DNA from: UBA9337 sp038331135
GTDB lineage: Bacteria > Patescibacteriota > Minisyncoccia > Moranbacterales > UBA9337
Direction of reading: 5' to 3'
NCBI GenBank assembly: GCA_038331135.1
Contig: JBBQOS010000007.1
Span: forward strand, 1 to 29,506
Length of the DNA: 29,506 nucleotides
Under the pieces are notes generated by a model, which had not been told where the DNA came from, searched no databases, and was given only the letters and a program-made list of their open reading frames with translations. The position numbers were made by a program, and so were the translations under genes. Shown here one piece after another: positions 1-7,693 of this stretch. The stretch's first letter is position 1, and each line of letters opens with the position of its first letter.

Positions 1-1078
1 GTCCTACTCCTAGTCGCATACAACCATGCGAAACTGGGATACCGAGGTGATTTTGTCCTTCTTTGTAGCCACCGGGCCATTCGGGCAGTTCGTGAATGCC
101 AAATTTGCCATCTGAGGTAATCGCCATCCAATACGGCATAAACAAGCCATATTTTTTTGACCAAGGACGAGGAAATTTATTATAAATTTGATGCTCACCT
201 TTTGGCGTATCCATTCCCCTTTTTCCCGAAGAAATCAAAAATGAATTTATTAGCTTTCCATCTTGGAAAATTGTCATAATTTGCGTACTTAAATTCACAT
301 CAATATATTTACCGATTTTAATTCTGGCAAAAGTAAACTGTTTGGCTTGCGCTATTCGCTCTTCTAAATCTTTAGCCCAAGTTATCGGTTTAGGTGGCAA
401 GGTAGTAAAAGAAGTTTTATAAATTTGAGAGTAGGACTCATCTTTGGCGTTTTTGGCTTTGGCAAAAATTGTTAATGTATATAAAGTATCATCCCGCAAA
501 CTTTCCTGCGGAAGAATTTCAAATTGAGTTTTTTCTTCATTGTTTTTATATTTTACCCCTATCTCAGGAGTGAGTTTAAAGTCGATAAAAAAATCCCTGG
601 CTGATTTATTAAAATTTATCCCAATAGGGTCTTCAATATCCAAGCGTACATCCATCTCTCCATTTTTAGGAATAACTTCGCTAACTTCAGGATAGCCAAT
701 TGTTTTAAAGTTAAACTCACCGGCTCTTATTTGCATAAAATTTTTCGCCCGGCCATCTGGAAGAATTAATTGATAATTCGTATCTACGTTCCACGCTGTT
801 TTGGGAGTAATGATTATTTTTGTCAGAGATTGATCGGCCACTGCCCGCATCGGAGTAACAGGAACTATCTTAATATTATCTTTGTAATATTTAGCATCAA
901 TCGGCTTGGCAAAATTAATGACCACGGTATCACTAGGCAAAAATTCCATAAAATTCTTATTTTCTTCTGCCTGCGGAGCTAACACGAAATAAGACGAAAA
1001 AGCATAAGTATAAACGCCACCTGATATTATCGCTAAAAAGAATAACGAAAATATTATTAATTTGTATATTTTCTTCAT
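1..1078 (-). CDS. L,D-transpeptidase (YkuD) with Ig-like domains, C-terminus cut by window edge
   Basis: The frame is open from an ATG at 1078 to the window edge, giving 359 residues without the C-terminus. Residues 5-30 form one hydrophobic segment, so the protein is probably exported and membrane-anchored. Residues about 45-235 contain two beta-rich segments with phrases such as EVIPKNGEMDVRLD and DTLYTLTIFAKA, typical of SbsA/Big-type Ig-like repeats. The last 110 residues are a YkuD catalytic domain: a TPKGEHQIY segment, a conserved His in GIHELPEW, and the active-site motif SHGCMRLG with nucleophilic Cys right at the edge. Such enzymes form 3-3 peptidoglycan cross-links or attach proteins to the wall outside the membrane. 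It lies 157 nt downstream of yidD on the same strand. The family call is firm; the substrate is inferred. Confidence 0.9.
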   Translation of the reverse strand, partial: MKKIYKLIIFSLFFLAIISGGVYTYAFSSYFVLAPQAEENKNFMEFLPSDTVVINFAKPIDAKYYKDNIKIVPVTPMRAVADQSLTKIIITPKTAWNVDTNYQLILPDGRAKNFMQIRAGEFNFKTIGYPEVSEVIPKNGEMDVRLDIEDPIGINFNKSARDFFIDFKLTPEIGVKYKNNEEKTQFEILPQESLRDDTLYTLTIFAKAKNAKDESYSQIYKTSFTTLPPKPITWAKDLEERIAQAKQFTFARIKIGKYIDVNLSTQIMTIFQDGKLINSFLISSGKRGMDTPKGEHQIYNKFPRPWSKKYGLFMPYWMAITSDGKFGIHELPEWPGGYKEGQNHLGIPVSHGCMRLGVG

Positions 1079-1106
1079 AAAAAAAGACCCAGGATTATCT
1101 TAATTA

Positions 1107-1135
1107 ATTATATTATCTAAATCAAAAAGAAGCAA
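1107..1135 (-). promoter_or_regulatory. Possible promoter of the L,D-transpeptidase gene
   Basis: On the minus strand a perfect TATAAT (1112-1107) lies 17 nt from TTGCTT (1135-1130), about 30 nt before the ATG. The -35 match is weak (3 of 6), and in AT-rich DNA the -10 alone is not decisive. Confidence 0.35.
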
Positions 1136-1235
1136 AAAAAGAAAAATAAGCTCCAAACTACAAAAAACAATTTCCGGTCAATATTTAATTCTCAAATTTC
1201 AAAACAAAAAATCTTAATGATTTTTTTATTTTTAA

Positions 1236-1469
1236 TTATTTCAAAGGATCATACCCCCCATCGCTCCAAGGATGGCAACGAATAATTCTTTTTAAACCCA
1301 GCCAAATTCCTTTAACAATTCCATATTTATCGATAGCCTCATAAGTGTATTGTGAGCAAGTGGGATGAAAACGACAAAATCTTTCCGAAAAAAAATAGCT
1401 CAAAAGACCCTGATCTGGAGACAAGACTTTTTGGTAAAATCTAATTAAAAATAAGGCTATTTTTTTCAT
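1236..1469 (-). CDS. yidD: YidD, membrane protein insertion efficiency factor
   Basis: A 77-residue protein from an ATG at 1469. A TTG start at 1502 would add 11 residues, but the family begins close to the MKKIALFLIRFYQ segment. It shows the YidD core: RFYQKVLSP, CRFHPTCSQYTYEAI, KYGIVKGIWLGLKRIIRCHPW and GGYDP. The N-terminal amphipathic helix binds the inner face of the membrane, and the family helps YidC insert membrane proteins. In many bacteria yidD sits with rnpA, rpmH and yidC; here it stands apart from them. Its start overlaps the -35 box of the divergent promoter for the CorA-like gene, so the two genes may compete for polymerase. Confidence 0.93.
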   Translation of the reverse strand: MKKIALFLIRFYQKVLSPDQGLLSYFFSERFCRFHPTCSQYTYEAIDKYGIVKGIWLGLKRIIRCHPWSDGGYDPLK

Positions 1470-1497
1470 TGCCAAAAGGTCAAATAGGTTATATAAT
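1469..1497 (+). promoter_or_regulatory. Promoter of the CorA-like gene
   Basis: TTGCCA (1469-1474), a 17-nt spacer and TATAAT (1492-1497) make a near-consensus sigma-70 type promoter reading rightward. Transcription should begin near 1504. The -35 box overlaps the yidD start codon. Confidence 0.7.
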
Positions 1498-1571
1498 ATC
1501 AATGATATATGTTTTTAGCTAAAATAACAATTTTTAAAACATATCTAAAAAAAATAAAACAAAAATTAAAA

Positions 1572-2480
1572 ATGAAAAAAATCTCTTTTAATAATATAAC
1601 TTGGATAGATTTCGAAAATCCTGATTCTAGTAGTACTCGTTATTTACAAGAAAACTTCAATATTCACCCTTTAGCCATTGAAGAATTTGTTACACCCACT
1701 ATTCGACCCAAGGCCACTATTTATCCTACGTGCATCTTTTTAACTTTGCATATTCCACTTTATGACGCAGTTGAAAGAACCACTTATCCAGGAGAATTAG
1801 ATATTGTTATTACCAAAGATCATCTAATCACTGGGCATGATCATAGAATTTTGCAACTGACCTCTTTTTTTGAAAAAATAGAATGTAGTGAAGGAAAAAA
1901 AAGAATCTATATGAATGCTACTCCAGCCCATCTGCTCTATCATCTTATGGAAACTTTAATAGACACCTGCTTTCCTAGATTAGATCATATTCACAAAAAT
2001 ATTGATGTTATAGAAAATCATGTTTTTAACGGAGATGAGAAAGAGATGGTCCGGGAAATCTCTATTGCCAAAAGAGATGTCTTAAATTTTAGGCGTGCTC
2101 TAAAACCGCAACGCTCAATTTTGGAATCTTTGACACAAATGGACACTCATTTTATTAGCAAAGACCTCCGGGCTTATTATCAAGATTTAGTTGGAACCAA
2201 CGTCAGACTTTGGAGTTCACTGGAAAGCGCCAAAGAAACCATTGAATCACTAGAGGAAACTAACAATTCTCTCCTTTCCAATAAGCTGAATATGACCATG
2301 AAGGTTTTGACAATTTTTTCGGCTGTTATGCTCCCAATGACAGTCTATTCTAATATTCTAGCTATGAGCGCGGGCATTCCTTTTGGAAATCATCCTTACG
2401 GCTTTTGGATTCATATGGGCATAATGATAATATTATCAATGTTTACAATATTTTTATTTAAGATGAAGAAGTGGATATAG
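1572..2480 (+). CDS. CorA-family divalent cation transporter, GMN motif not conserved
   Basis: A 302-residue protein in the CorA/MIT fold. The N-terminal cytoplasmic alpha/beta domain has WIDFENP (about residues 11-17), HPLAIEEF, RPKATIYP and a GELDIVITKDHLIT strand. A long helical stalk with RRALKPQRSILESL follows, and two membrane helices sit at the C-terminus. The first is preceded by MTMKVLTIFSAVMLPMTVYSNI. CorA channels take up Mg2+, Co2+ or Ni2+ as pentamers, with a GMN loop after the first helix as selectivity filter; here that position reads AMSAG. Ion choice is therefore open. An upstream in-frame ATG at 1509 would add 21 basic residues but leave almost no leader after the predicted promoter, so I prefer 1572, where the homology begins. 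Confidence 0.85.
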   Translation: MKKISFNNITWIDFENPDSSSTRYLQENFNIHPLAIEEFVTPTIRPKATIYPTCIFLTLHIPLYDAVERTTYPGELDIVITKDHLITGHDHRILQLTSFFEKIECSEGKKRIYMNATPAHLLYHLMETLIDTCFPRLDHIHKNIDVIENHVFNGDEKEMVREISIAKRDVLNFRRALKPQRSILESLTQMDTHFISKDLRAYYQDLVGTNVRLWSSLESAKETIESLEETNNSLLSNKLNMTMKVLTIFSAVMLPMTVYSNILAMSAGIPFGNHPYGFWIHMGIMIILSMFTIFLFKMKKWI

Positions 2481-2526
2481 ACGTATAATATAATACGAAT
2501 GATGCGAATTTTATGCTAATCTACAA

Positions 2527-2645
2527 ATACCTGCCTGCCGGCAGGCCGGTGCAAATGGGCATTGCATTGTTAAATTGCTGTATTACTGTATTGTTTTTAT
2601 GTTAAAATGTTAATATGCTAAAATGCTAACGTGTTAAAATAATAA
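2527..2645. repeat. GC palindrome followed by AT-rich phrase repeats
   Basis: The spacer between the CorA-like gene and cysS holds a perfect GC-rich palindrome at 2533-2546 (GCCTGCCGGCAGGC). From about 2596 to 2640 short phrases such as GTTAAAAT, GCTAAAAT and GCTAACGTG repeat. The GC palindrome is the same type as those at 11382-11400, 17961-18004, 23195-23213 and 28660-28680. Confidence 0.75.
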
Positions 2646-2652
2646 ATATCCT

Positions 2653-4086
2653 ATGCTACATATTTATAACAAACTCACAAATCAAAAAGAAGAATTTGTC
2701 CCAATTAATCCCGGAAAAGTCGGGATGTATGTTTGTGGTCCGACAGTTTATGACCATTGCCATTTGGGTCACGGACGTGGCTATGTCTCAATGGATGTTA
2801 TTCGTAAATATTTAGAATACACTGGTTATGAGGTTCGCTTTATTATGAATTATACTGACGTAGGACACCTAGTAAATGATGCTGAGATAGGTGAAGACAA
2901 ACTCGAAAAACGAGCCAAAAAAGAAAAAATTGATCCAATTGAAATTGCTAATTTTTACATCCAATCTTGCGAAGAAGATTTTGAAGCACTTAATATTAAA
3001 CCGGCTACTTTTTATCCCCGCCCCACCAAATACATCGATAAGATGATAAGTTTTATTGAAAGATTGATTGAAAAAGATTTCGCCTATGCATCAAATGGCT
3101 CCGTTTATTTTTCCGTGGAAAAATTCTCTGATTATGGCAAATTATCGGGACGAAAAACTGAAGAACTTTTAGCTGGTGCTCGAGTGGAAATTGATAGCGA
3201 TAAAAGAAATCCGCTCGATTTCGCACTTTGGATAAAAGCTGATGAAAATCATATTTTAAAATGGAATAGCCCTTGGAGCATCGGTTATCCAGGCTGGCAT
3301 ATTGAATGTAGTGTGATGAGTTGTGATTTACTGGGAGAAAATACTTTTGATATCCATGGCGGTGGCAACGAAAACGCTTTTCCCCACAATGAAAACGAGA
3401 TTGCCCAAAGCGAAGCTTTGATTGGCGAACGTATGGCAAATTACTGGGTGCTGTGGAATATGGTTAATACGAATGGGTTAAAAATGGGGAAATCGTTAGG
3501 TAACGCCACCAATCCCAAAGAAGCGATAAAAAAATATGGTGCCGGAACAGTAAGACTTTGGATAATCAGCTCTCATTATCGTAGTGTTATTGATTTTAAT
3601 GAAGATTCACTAAATCAAGCTACTAAAAATTTGAAAAGAATATCCAAATTCATAAATGATATTCCAGAAAAATTATCCCAAGCTAAATTATTAAATAGCC
3701 AAGAACCCATCGCCATTGATTTTGATTATTATCAAGAAAAATTCCAAGAATCAATGGATGATGATTTTAATACTCCGCTGGCACTTAGCATTTTTTACGA
3801 TTTAATAACCCAGACTCACAAATTGGAAGACGAGAATAAAATTACTGTCACTGATTTAAAAAATATTTTATCTTTTTGGAATAAAATAAATATTGTTTTT
3901 GGACTTGATTTAAAATCTTTAGATAAAGAAGAAATTGCTCAAGAAATTATTGATTTGGCAAAAGCGCGAGAAGTTGCTCGAAAAAATAAAGATTTTCAAG
4001 AAGCTGATAAGTTAAGAGACCAGCTCAGAGAAAAAGGATTTGAAATCGAAGACCTACCTGATGGATTTAAGTTAATAAAAAATTAA
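2653..4086 (+). CDS. cysS: Cysteinyl-tRNA synthetase
   Basis: Charges tRNA-Cys with cysteine in the cytosol (class I synthetase, 477 residues, normal length). The HIGH signature reads HLGH (residues 37-40) and KMSKS reads KMGKS (277-281). The active-site zinc ligands are present: C28 in VCGPT, C219 in WHIECS, and H245 and E249 in the FPHNENE segment. The usual second His of FPHHENE is Asn246, and the preceding loop is HGGGNENA instead of HGGGxDLxFPHH. The C-terminus has the expected helical DALR-like and anticodon parts, including AKAREVARKNKDFQEADKLRDQL. The start ATG has no strong Shine-Dalgarno sequence, as for most genes here. The SpoIID-like gene follows after 17 nt and is probably co-transcribed. 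Confidence 0.97.
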   Translation: MLHIYNKLTNQKEEFVPINPGKVGMYVCGPTVYDHCHLGHGRGYVSMDVIRKYLEYTGYEVRFIMNYTDVGHLVNDAEIGEDKLEKRAKKEKIDPIEIANFYIQSCEEDFEALNIKPATFYPRPTKYIDKMISFIERLIEKDFAYASNGSVYFSVEKFSDYGKLSGRKTEELLAGARVEIDSDKRNPLDFALWIKADENHILKWNSPWSIGYPGWHIECSVMSCDLLGENTFDIHGGGNENAFPHNENEIAQSEALIGERMANYWVLWNMVNTNGLKMGKSLGNATNPKEAIKKYGAGTVRLWIISSHYRSVIDFNEDSLNQATKNLKRISKFINDIPEKLSQAKLLNSQEPIAIDFDYYQEKFQESMDDDFNTPLALSIFYDLITQTHKLEDENKITVTDLKNILSFWNKINIVFGLDLKSLDKEEIAQEIIDLAKAREVARKNKDFQEADKLRDQLREKGFEIEDLPDGFKLIKN

Positions 4087-4103
4087 TATTTCATTATCAA
4101 AAA

Positions 4104-5513
4104 ATGTTTACCCGAAAAATTAAATTAAAATTAATCGTATCCTTGCTAATTATAGCTATATTTTTAAATTTATCTCCAGATACAACAAGCGCCGATGAAG
4201 CTAGCACAACAAGTGATGAAGAGCTACGAGCAACGGATTTAGGCTTGTATGAAAAATACGAAAAATACCTAAAGTATAAAAAATACGAAGAATATAAAGA
4301 GTACAAAGAATATAAAGAAAAATATGCTTTCAAAAGTGTCGATGAAAGAATAGCCGCCAAAAAAGCTTATGTAATCTACAAAGACACAAACAATCAAAAA
4401 TATTACGCAGCTTATAAAAAATATAAAGGATATAAAAATAAATACAAACCTCTAAAAAAATACGCTAAGTATGGTAAGTATAAAAAATATAGCAAAAGCG
4501 AATACAAAAAATATGGCTCCAGTGCATACAAAGCTGGGCATGCGAGATACGAAGGTTATTTAAATACTACTAGCATTTCTAGCAACTTGGGCGAAGCTGA
4601 CTTGGGTGGAGGAATATTGGGACCAGAGATAACTGTTGGACTTTGGAGTTATAATCGAAACGATCTCCAAAACTCTCCCTTTAAAATTAAAGCTAATAAA
4701 AATTACAACATCAAAAATGGTGATGGTAATATAATTGGTCAAATAGCTGCCGATACCGATACCCGAGTTACCTATGACAGTGATGGAAATTTAAAAGTTT
4801 ATGGATCAATGAGTGAAACTATTTCAGCTAGGGAAATATTTTTTGAGGCTACTGATGGCGATAATTCCAGCATGATATTTGATGCCTATCGACCCAGTTC
4901 TGATTTTGACAGATATCGAGGCAAAATGAAATTGCGTTATAATTCAGCTAGTCAAATAATCTGGGTTATTAACACCCTACCTCTTGAACACTATGTTTGG
5001 GGAATGGGAGAAATTACCGGCACTGGACCATCCGAATATAACAATGTAATGACCACTTCATTTAGAACTTACGGATATTGGAAATTAAAATTTAGCACCA
5101 AATATGCGGCCGATGGATTTAGAGTTAATGCTACTCCCGGCAATCAACTTTATTACGGCTATGATTGGGAAACTGCACACACTAGAATCCGTGAAGGTGC
5201 TCAGACTACACAAGGAAAAATCGTTATGTATGAAAATCAAATCGCAATTACTCCCTATAGCTCATGGACGGATGGTCGGACTAGGAGCTTTGAAGAACGC
5301 TGGGGTAGCGATGATTATCCTTGGTGTCAATCGGTTAGCGACTCATATGGAAAACATCCCACCAAGAGTACGTCCGTGTTAGAATCAGAAGGAAACCATA
5401 TGGTGGGGCTCAGTGCGCATGGCGCCTTAAGTTTAGCCAGTGACCATGGTAAAAATTGGGATTATATATTAAATTATTACTACAAAAATATTAGCATTAA
5501 AAGAGTTTACTAG
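4104..5513 (+). CDS. Secreted SpoIID/LytB-domain protein with Lys/Tyr-rich repeat region
   Basis: A 469-residue exported protein. Residues 1-30 are a signal peptide, with likely cleavage after TSA before DEAST. Residues about 46-145 are low-complexity, built of KY units such as YEKY, KYKKY, YKEY and KYGKY. Residues about 290-465 match SpoIID (stage II sporulation protein D, a peptidoglycan lytic transglycosylase domain): LPLEHYVWGMGEI with the putative catalytic Glu, a TSFRTYGYWK helix, AITPYSSWTDGRTRSFEERWG, and the C-terminal GNHMVGLSAHGALSLA followed by ILNYYYKN. Sporulation is not expected; in other non-sporulating bacteria SpoIID/LytB proteins act in wall remodelling. The K/Y region probably binds an acidic wall or surface polymer (inference). 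It follows cysS in the same direction. Confidence 0.8.
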   Translation: MFTRKIKLKLIVSLLIIAIFLNLSPDTTSADEASTTSDEELRATDLGLYEKYEKYLKYKKYEEYKEYKEYKEKYAFKSVDERIAAKKAYVIYKDTNNQKYYAAYKKYKGYKNKYKPLKKYAKYGKYKKYSKSEYKKYGSSAYKAGHARYEGYLNTTSISSNLGEADLGGGILGPEITVGLWSYNRNDLQNSPFKIKANKNYNIKNGDGNIIGQIAADTDTRVTYDSDGNLKVYGSMSETISAREIFFEATDGDNSSMIFDAYRPSSDFDRYRGKMKLRYNSASQIIWVINTLPLEHYVWGMGEITGTGPSEYNNVMTTSFRTYGYWKLKFSTKYAADGFRVNATPGNQLYYGYDWETAHTRIREGAQTTQGKIVMYENQIAITPYSSWTDGRTRSFEERWGSDDYPWCQSVSDSYGKHPTKSTSVLESEGNHMVGLSAHGALSLASDHGKNWDYILNYYYKNISIKRVY

Positions 5514-5522
5514 ATCCATCTT

Positions 5523-5570
5523 CCCTCTCCCCATTGTACCCAGGTGGGGGGATTGAGAGGGTGTTTCTTT
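5523..5570 (+). terminator. Hairpin terminator after the SpoIID-like gene
   Basis: CCCTCTC (5523-5529) pairs with GAGAGGG (5555-5561), and the inner CCCC pairs with GGGG. The sequence TGTTTCTTTC follows. It resembles other CT/AG-rich hairpins at 7005-7050 and 7873-7898, so it may be a repeat used as a terminator. Confidence 0.5.
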
Positions 5571-5662
5571 CTAAATAATTTCTACTCACCAATGAAGAAT
5601 ACTACAATAAATTTACATTTGTATATTCGCATAAATTAGTAATTTGTAAATAATCACAACAC

Positions 5663-6196
5663 ATGAAAACTAAAATAATAATAGCAATTTTTATAATTTT
5701 CGTTGGCACGGTAGCCTACTTTGCTTATCCTGTTTTTAAAAATAGGTATTTCCAACCAGCTGAGGATAATTTAGAGCAAGAAAAATCATCCTTGAATAAA
5801 AAAAATAATCAATTCTCCGATGAATCTTCTGGCAATGAAAATGTTGCTAACTCTGAAGATATAGATGAGGATGGCAAATCAACACTGGATGATAATATTT
5901 TTATTGATATTGATAACGAAGATTGCGAGGATGGCTGCGAGCAATTCGAAGACGCAGATGACAAAAAATATTGCCAAGAGTATTGCGGAGCAGGAGAAAG
6001 AAATAGCCCTGAAAACATTGTCAGCAACTGCGAAGAATCAAAAGATCTCGAAAAAGATTATTGCTGGAAAGATAAAGCTATCGCTGATAAAAACTTCAGT
6101 TTCTGCAAAAAAATAATTGATAAAAAAATTCAAGAATCCTGTAAAACCCGCTTAACCGAAAACCTTATTAATAGCTCCAACTCCCCAATCGAATAA
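5663..6196 (+). CDS. Membrane-anchored acidic Cys-rich protein of unknown function
   Basis: Not recognised as a named family. The 177-residue protein has an N-terminal membrane anchor (residues 4-24, IIIAIFIIFVGTVAYFAYPV), then a Ser/Asn/Glu/Asp-rich linker to about residue 90, and a Cys-rich C-terminal half. The cysteines occur as C-x3-C (EDCEDGC), C-x3-C (YCQEYC) and a wider pattern, with SNCEES, DYCWKDKAIADKNFSFC and QESC. The last segment resembles Cys/Ala/Asp repeats seen in hypothetical exported proteins of archaea and Patescibacteria. The eight cysteines outside the membrane suggest disulfides or metal binding (inference). It stands alone, with about 150 nt upstream and no clear promoter. 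Confidence 0.7.
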   Translation: MKTKIIIAIFIIFVGTVAYFAYPVFKNRYFQPAEDNLEQEKSSLNKKNNQFSDESSGNENVANSEDIDEDGKSTLDDNIFIDIDNEDCEDGCEQFEDADDKKYCQEYCGAGERNSPENIVSNCEESKDLEKDYCWKDKAIADKNFSFCKKIIDKKIQESCKTRLTENLINSSNSPIE

Positions 6197-6199
6197 ACT

Positions 6200-6479
6200 T
6201 TCTTTTTCCTATTTCTTTAATGGACTTTTTCTTCAATTCTGAGGAATTAAAAACATTCTTCTCGAGATGTTCTCTCATTATTTTAATTTTTTTCTCATAT
6301 TCATTTTCACCCATACTAATAAGATCTTTCCAAATCTTCTATAAATTAATACTTCTTAATTCTATTCTTAATCCATATTAAAAAGTCACTGCCAACGCCA
6401 AGCCACTTATATAATTCCCTGGCATTCACAAATCTTTTTGAATTACTTTTATGCTTATAAGTTCGTTCATTTTATCCAT
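6200..6479 (-). pseudogene. Broken AntA/AntB-type phage antirepressor
   Basis: This 340-nt stretch has no intact gene, but the minus strand holds a decayed one. From an ATG at 6479 it reads MDKMNELISIKVIQKD, then needs a one-base frame change near 6432. It continues as VNARELYKWLGVGSDFLIW and IKNRIKKY, meets a stop near 6347, and resumes as FIEDLERSY. This matches the AntA/AntB antirepressor N-terminal domain, whose consensus has VNARELHxFL and a DFxxWIKxRI helix before KYGF. A further open stretch without recognised homology runs to about 6200. It is a relic of a prophage or mobile element. Confidence 0.75.
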
Positions 6480-6537
6480 TAATTTTTTATTTTAACCATA
6501 AGGTTGTTATTTTATCAACCTTGCAAACCTCATAACT

Positions 6538-6939
6538 TTATAAACTTTTTTTATCTTTCAGCAAATCTCTAATTTCCTTCAATAATTTAACATCATCCGG
6601 TATATTGATCGGTTTTTTTTCTTCCTTCTTTTTAAATCTTTCAAATTGCTTTACAACAATAAAGATTACAGAAGATATTATTAAAAAATCAATTATTGAA
6701 TTAATAAAGACTCCATAATTCATGGTTACCGCCGCTGTGTTTTCAGTGGCTTTTCTTAGAGTAAACTTTAAATCCGTAAAATCCACACCTCCGGTTAAAA
6801 CTCCTGCAGAGGGCATTATAACATCAGAAACAAACGAGCTCACAATCTTGCCAAACGCAGTTCCTATCACTACTCCAACCGCCAAATCAATTACATTGCC
6901 TTTAATAGCAAACTTTTTAAATTCTTTTAACATAGACAT
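6538..6939 (-). CDS. mscL: Large-conductance mechanosensitive channel
   Basis: A pressure-release channel of the inner membrane that opens on hypo-osmotic shock. The protein has 133 residues, the normal size. The N-terminal amphipathic helix MLKEFKKFAIKGNVIDLAVGV leads into TM1 with the conserved GVVIGTAFGKIV pore segment, followed by SDVIMPSAGVLTGGVDF. TM2 is NYGVFINSIIDFLIISSVIFIVV, and a charged cytoplasmic helix with LLKEIRDLLKD ends the protein. The translated start is at 6939; a second Met two codons later is equally possible. It has its own promoter at 6992-6964. Confidence 0.97.
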   Translation of the reverse strand: MSMLKEFKKFAIKGNVIDLAVGVVIGTAFGKIVSSFVSDVIMPSAGVLTGGVDFTDLKFTLRKATENTAAVTMNYGVFINSIIDFLIISSVIFIVVKQFERFKKKEEKKPINIPDDVKLLKEIRDLLKDKKSL

Positions 6940-6963
6940 AAATCTAATTTTAATATATTAATC

Positions 6964-6992
6964 ATTATAATACTATATTGGGGATATTTCAA
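6964..6992 (-). promoter_or_regulatory. Promoter of mscL
   Basis: On the minus strand TTGAAA (6992-6987), a 17-nt spacer and TATAAT (6969-6964) precede the mscL start by about 25 nt. Confidence 0.7.
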
Positions 6993-7004
6993 TATTTATA
7001 GCAT

Positions 7005-7140
7005 CCTCTCTCCCTTTAGGAGAGATGTCATGTGTCCATGACAGAGAGGGTTTAAAAATTTTCCCTCATCCCAACCTACCAGCCCGCTTTGCAGTAGCTT
7101 TAGCGAGGCAAACAAGCAGGTGCTCCTAGAGATGGGGGCT
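7005..7140. repeat. CT/AG-rich hairpin repeats between mscL and the next gene
   Basis: CCTCTCTCCC at 7005-7014 can pair with GGAGAGA just after it or with AGAGAGGG at 7043-7050, and GTCATG/CATGAC form an inner pair. A second segment (7066-7135) has CCATCCC and AGATGGGGG ends around AGCCCGC and GCAGG. No coding potential is seen. Confidence 0.55.
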
Positions 7141-7150
7141 AGAAGATACA

Positions 7151-7525
7151 CTATCTAAAAAAACGACTCCGGCGGAATCGTTTTTTCTTTTTTGCAAAAT
7201 ATTTATAGCGTCTATCAGACCGAACCCCATCCGGCTCGCGCTCTAATATTTGAGGCACTCTCATTATTAAGACAAAACTAAATATCATAACTGCTAGAAT
7301 CAGAATTAAAAATGATATTGGCCCTTCTGTGCCTGAGCTATCTGCAATAAATTTTGCGTCTCCATTTAACATTTCAAAAATTTCAAACAGATATCCACTC
7401 AGACCATTTTCCGATGCTACGTCTGCTTGAAAAACTTTTACAGCCAACACAATGCTAACAATCAATTCGAGCATCGCCAAGAGGAAATTTAGGGTCGACT
7501 TTACATTTCGTATCGTGTTAATCAT
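7151..7525 (-). CDS. Small two-helix membrane protein, function unknown
   Basis: Not recognised. The 124-residue protein has a hydrophobic segment at about residues 12-32 (LNFLLAMLELIVSIVLAVKV) and another at about 69-88 (ISFLILILAVMIFSFVLIM). A short acidic loop lies between them. The C-terminal tail is very basic (KYFAKKKKRFRRSRFFR), which suggests that it faces the cytoplasm. A consensus promoter lies about 97 nt upstream. The last nine codons coincide with an intrinsic terminator, so the basic tail and the terminator are the same DNA. The gene stands alone between mscL and the ribosomal cluster. Confidence 0.75.
   Translation of the reverse strand: MINTIRNVKSTLNFLLAMLELIVSIVLAVKVFQADVASENGLSGYLFEIFEMLNGDAKFIADSSGTEGPISFLILILAVMIFSFVLIMRVPQILEREPDGVRSDRRYKYFAKKKKRFRRSRFFR
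7157..7182 (-). terminator. Terminator inside the last codons of the small membrane protein
   Basis: On the minus strand the stem AACGATTCC/GGAGTCGTT (9 bp with one G-T pair, loop GCC) is followed by a T run. The stem and T run end before the stop codon at 7153-7151. Confidence 0.8.
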
Positions 7526-7621
7526 AGATTTTTATATACTAAAATAATTTTAGCATAAATAGTTAGAATGTTATTTCTTTCCTATTTTTATATATCTACG
7601 CCTCTTTTGTTTTTGTACTTT

Positions 7622-7650
7622 AAGATACTACTATTTCATCCGACTGTCAA
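7622..7650 (-). promoter_or_regulatory. Promoter of the small membrane protein gene
   Basis: A perfect TTGACA (7650-7645), a 17-nt spacer and TATCTT (7627-7622) lie on the minus strand about 97 nt before the start at 7525. Confidence 0.55.
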
Positions 7651-7693
7651 GGAAACTGTACTTAAACTATAACTAAATTGTAACCAAACAAAC

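Noticed and set aside
1470..1502. Upstream TTG start that would lengthen YidD by 11 residues
   Set aside because: The added residues are not part of the family, and the segment holds the divergent promoter.
4240..4545. Possible DNA tandem repeat array in the Lys/Tyr-rich region
   Set aside because: The codons vary from unit to unit, so it is a protein-level composition bias and not a DNA tandem repeat.
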